Shown one piece after another: positions 4,711-6,279 of a stretch of 6,279 bases of DNA. Position 1 is the first letter of the stretch, and every line of letters begins with the position of its first letter. Source of the DNA: Nitrososphaerota archaeon (GTDB lineage: Archaea; Thermoproteota; Nitrososphaeria; Nitrososphaerales; Nitrosopumilaceae); the NCBI GenBank assembly GCA_016126025.1, contig JAEFDA010000045.1, positions 1-6,279 on the forward strand. Reading direction: 5' to 3'. The notes beneath the pieces were generated by a model, which saw only the letters and a list, made by a program, of their open reading frames with translations, searched no databases and was not told the DNA's origin. The position numbers and the translations under genes are program-made.

Positions 4711-6099
4711 TCAGATCGGTATTCCCCTGTGCTGGTAGCCGAATATCTTGTGGAACAGGTTGTGGGATGCAACCACGGCCATGGCGGCAGCAAGAACCCC
4801 CACGAAATTGCGTACGGTCATTGCCAGGTTGGGTTCTGCAGAGATGACCGACGCGCCAAACACTACATGAAAGTTGTCAAGCAGCCAAAACGACAGGGTC
4901 ACCCAGGACAATACCCCTGCGATTACGTAGCCCAGCCTAGTCTTGTTTCGAACCATGACTATCGCAAACGCAATGGTGGCGTACCATACTGCAGAGACAG
5001 ACAGCCAAAGCGGCTCGTACACGACAGGCCGGTCATCCAGCCAGTAGTATGAGGTCCCGCATGCCGCCAGGGCAAGCAGAGAAAGCATGACAACCTTTTG
5101 GTTTATCCTGAACCCGGTCCTCCCGTCGCGCACCGGGGCGGTATTGGAGTGCAAGCCTGCCTCTTTCACGGCAATGTCTATAGACTCGGTGACGGTCTTT
5201 AGGTCCAGCGGGATTATCTTAGTGATTGACGCATCGGTAACGACGGTGTCGTGCACAAGGCTGTCGATCAAGGGCCTTGCAAGCGCCGCCTTGACGGGCG
5301 TCACCAAGTCTACCCACAGGGAGGACAGCCGGGTCGTCAGAAACGGTATCCGCAGGACAAACAGTCTACGGTCCAGATATGCGGAATACGTCCGCATAAG
5401 CTGCTCGTATGTCATCTTGTCGGGGCCGCCGATCTCGAAGATTCGTCCTGCGGTCTCCCCCTTTTTGAGGCAGCCCACAAGATACGCCACCACGTCGTCC
5501 ACCGCAATAGGCTGGGCGTATGAGCCCACCCACGAGGGGCAGACCATCACGCTCAGCCTCTCGACCAGATACCGCAGCATCGTAAAGGATCCTCCGTACG
5601 CGCCTATGATTATGGACGCCCGCAGCTCCGTCACGGGGATGCTCCCCGACGCAAGAATTTGGCCCACCTCCTTCCTGCTCTTCATGTGGGGCGACAGGCC
5701 GGAGTCGTCGCCGCTGACGAGTCCCCCAAGATAGATGATCCTCTTGACGTTTGACGCCTCTGCGGCCTTGAGGAAGTTCTGGGCCTGTTCCCTCTCCCTT
5801 TTGGCAAAGTCCTGCCACTCGCTCTTGCTCCCCTCCATGGAATGGAGCATATAGTAGGCCACGTCGACCCCCTCCATGGCGCCGGTCAGTCCCGGAAGAT
5901 CAAAGGCATCAGCCCTCACATATGTGATGTTGTCGCGGTCGTCAATTTTTTGCCTAGTCAGGCCCCGCACCGAATAGCCCAGTGTGGAGAGCCTCGCCGC
6001 AAGGCGGGAGCCGATAAATCCGGTGCAGCCGGACACCATGACGGTACGGGCATCAGGAGGTATGGGCCGCTGCCCGTTCTGGCTGCGCGTGGGTGGCAT
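4711..6099 (-). CDS. Atypical SDR (YbjT-like) NAD(P)-binding membrane protein
   Basis: The 462-residue protein joins an N-terminal Rossmann domain to a membrane tail. The dinucleotide motif is VSGCTGFIG (22-30). Further marks of the YbjT-like atypical SDR group are VDVAYYMLHSM (78-88), IIYLGGL (121-127), SPHMKSRKEVG (136-146), PVTELRASIIIG (155-166), QPIAVDDVVAYLVG (196-209) and FEIGGPD (221-227). The classical Tyr of YxxxK is absent: Met139 stands four before Lys143, so ordinary dehydrogenase chemistry is doubtful. Four hydrophobic segments (about 335-354, 362-383, 389-409 and 430-448) would anchor it, with the nucleotide domain probably cytoplasmic. YbjT itself has a soluble C-terminal domain, so this tail differs. 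The first in-frame ATG after a stop is used; Met21 (ATG at 6037-6039), right at the Rossmann strand, is the alternative, and neither has a clear Shine-Dalgarno. Substrate unknown; quinone, sugar-nucleotide or redox-sensing roles are all possible. Confidence 0.87.
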   Translation of the reverse strand: MPPTRSQNGQRPIPPDARTVMVSGCTGFIGSRLAARLSTLGYSVRGLTRQKIDDRDNITYVRADAFDLPGLTGAMEGVDVAYYMLHSMEGSKSEWQDFAKREREQAQNFLKAAEASNVKRIIYLGGLVSGDDSGLSPHMKSRKEVGQILASGSIPVTELRASIIIGAYGGSFTMLRYLVERLSVMVCPSWVGSYAQPIAVDDVVAYLVGCLKKGETAGRIFEIGGPDKMTYEQLMRTYSAYLDRRLFVLRIPFLTTRLSSLWVDLVTPVKAALARPLIDSLVHDTVVTDASITKIIPLDLKTVTESIDIAVKEAGLHSNTAPVRDGRTGFRINQKVVMLSLLALAACGTSYYWLDDRPVVYEPLWLSVSAVWYATIAFAIVMVRNKTRLGYVIAGVLSWVTLSFWLLDNFHVVFGASVISAEPNLAMTVRNFVGVLAAAMAVVASHNLFHKIFGYQHRGIPI

Positions 6100-6143
6100 T
6101 ATGCCCTGCGCGCCGCTCTACTCCCCCAAAGCGCGCGCTGCAT
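6099..6143 (-). CDS. Possible 14-codon leader ORF (uORF)
   Basis: An ATG at 6143 opens the peptide MQRALWGSRAARRA, whose TAA (6101-6099) shares one base with the ATG of the SDR gene (TAATG). The ATG lies about 27 bases from the centre of the TATA box, so it would sit at the 5' end of a leaderless transcript. Ribosomes finishing it could restart on the main gene. It is in a different frame and too short for statistical support. Confidence 0.3.
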   Translation of the reverse strand: MQRALWGSRAARRA

Positions 6144-6165
6144 GCCGTCGGCACATGATCGGGTG

Positions 6166-6174
6166 TATTTAAAA
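6166..6174 (-). promoter_or_regulatory. TATA box of the SDR gene
   Basis: TTTTAAATA on the minus strand is the best TATA-like match in the window. Its centre is about 27 bases before the ATG of the small leader ORF and about 70 before the SDR ATG, predicting a short 5' leader of roughly 44 bases rather than a leaderless main gene. Confidence 0.6.
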
Positions 6175-6224
6175 TGAGGGTTTTAGAGCGGCTGGGAAGC
6201 TAGCGAGGGACGCTCATATTCCAA

Positions 6225-6279
6225 ATGTTGGGGGTGCCTAATCCGGTCGTGTACGCCACTTCGACGGCATTTCAGCTGC
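6225..6279 (+). CDS. Possible start of an unrecognised rightward ORF
   Basis: An ATG opens a frame (MLGVPNPVVYATSTAFQL) that is still open after 18 codons at the window edge. The in-frame upstream stop is TAG at 6201-6203. No TATA box is placed for a leaderless start and no near Shine-Dalgarno is seen; the nearest purine tract is GAGGG, about 17 bases upstream. The piece is too short to name. Confidence 0.2.
   Translation, partial: MLGVPNPVVYATSTAFQL

Noticed and set aside
4324..5052. Plus-strand frame of 242 codons spanning the convergent spacer
   Set aside because: It overlaps the end of the nuclease gene and the antisense of the SDR membrane tail, and its product has no recognisable feature.
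1..6279. CRISPR array, insertion sequence or rRNA/tRNA genes
   Set aside because: No regularly spaced direct repeats, transposase motifs, terminal inverted repeats or RNA-gene signatures were found on either strand.

Overview
This 6.3 kb window looks archaeal. It is GC-rich, yet its gene starts are preceded by short AT-rich TATA-like elements about 24-27 bases upstream, the arrangement expected for leaderless archaeal transcripts, and no strong Shine-Dalgarno sequences were seen at the starts examined. High G+C, frequent ATA codons for isoleucine and the protein families present suggest a high-GC ammonia-oxidising thaumarchaeon of the Cenarchaeum type. That assignment is inference, not something the sequence proves.

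Layout. Bases 1-512 are gene-poor: a possible 24-codon leaderless ORF and a possible 74-residue ORF on the minus strand, neither recognised. Then two large ATPase genes of the type IV secretion/conjugation world are transcribed divergently: a VirB11/TadA/GspE-type secretion ATPase (minus, 513-1973) and a VirB4-type DNA-translocation/secretion ATPase (plus, 2021-3841). Only 47 bases separate their GTG start codons, and the single AT-rich hexamer there (1994-1999) lies almost exactly midway, so one TATA-like element may serve both genes. Both genes have intact nucleotide-binding motifs. No membrane channel, pilin or relaxase gene is visible, so the rest of the machine must lie outside the window.

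The VirB4 gene ends in a perfect 12-bp inverted repeat around its stop codon, followed by an 11-bp tandem repeat, a T6 tract that also looks like the next TATA box, and a pair of GATATC palindromes directly before the next gene. That gene (3977-4465, plus) encodes a small Mrr-type PD-(D/E)XK endonuclease with a short hydrophobic N-terminal segment and no methyltransferase partner in view. A 245-base convergent spacer with two hairpins and several T-tracts follows.

The right third is a minus-strand gene (4711-6099) for an atypical NAD(P)-binding SDR/YbjT-like protein carrying a four-helix membrane tail. Its promoter-like TATA box (6166-6174) sits about 27 bases before a 14-codon leader ORF whose TAA overlaps the main ATG. 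The final ~100 bases hold at most the start of an unrecognised rightward ORF.

Functionally, the ATPase pair points to a secretion, pilus or DNA-exchange apparatus. The Mrr-like nuclease beside it could process or restrict DNA, but no direct link is shown. The SDR protein appears to be a separate membrane-associated redox or nucleotide-binding function.
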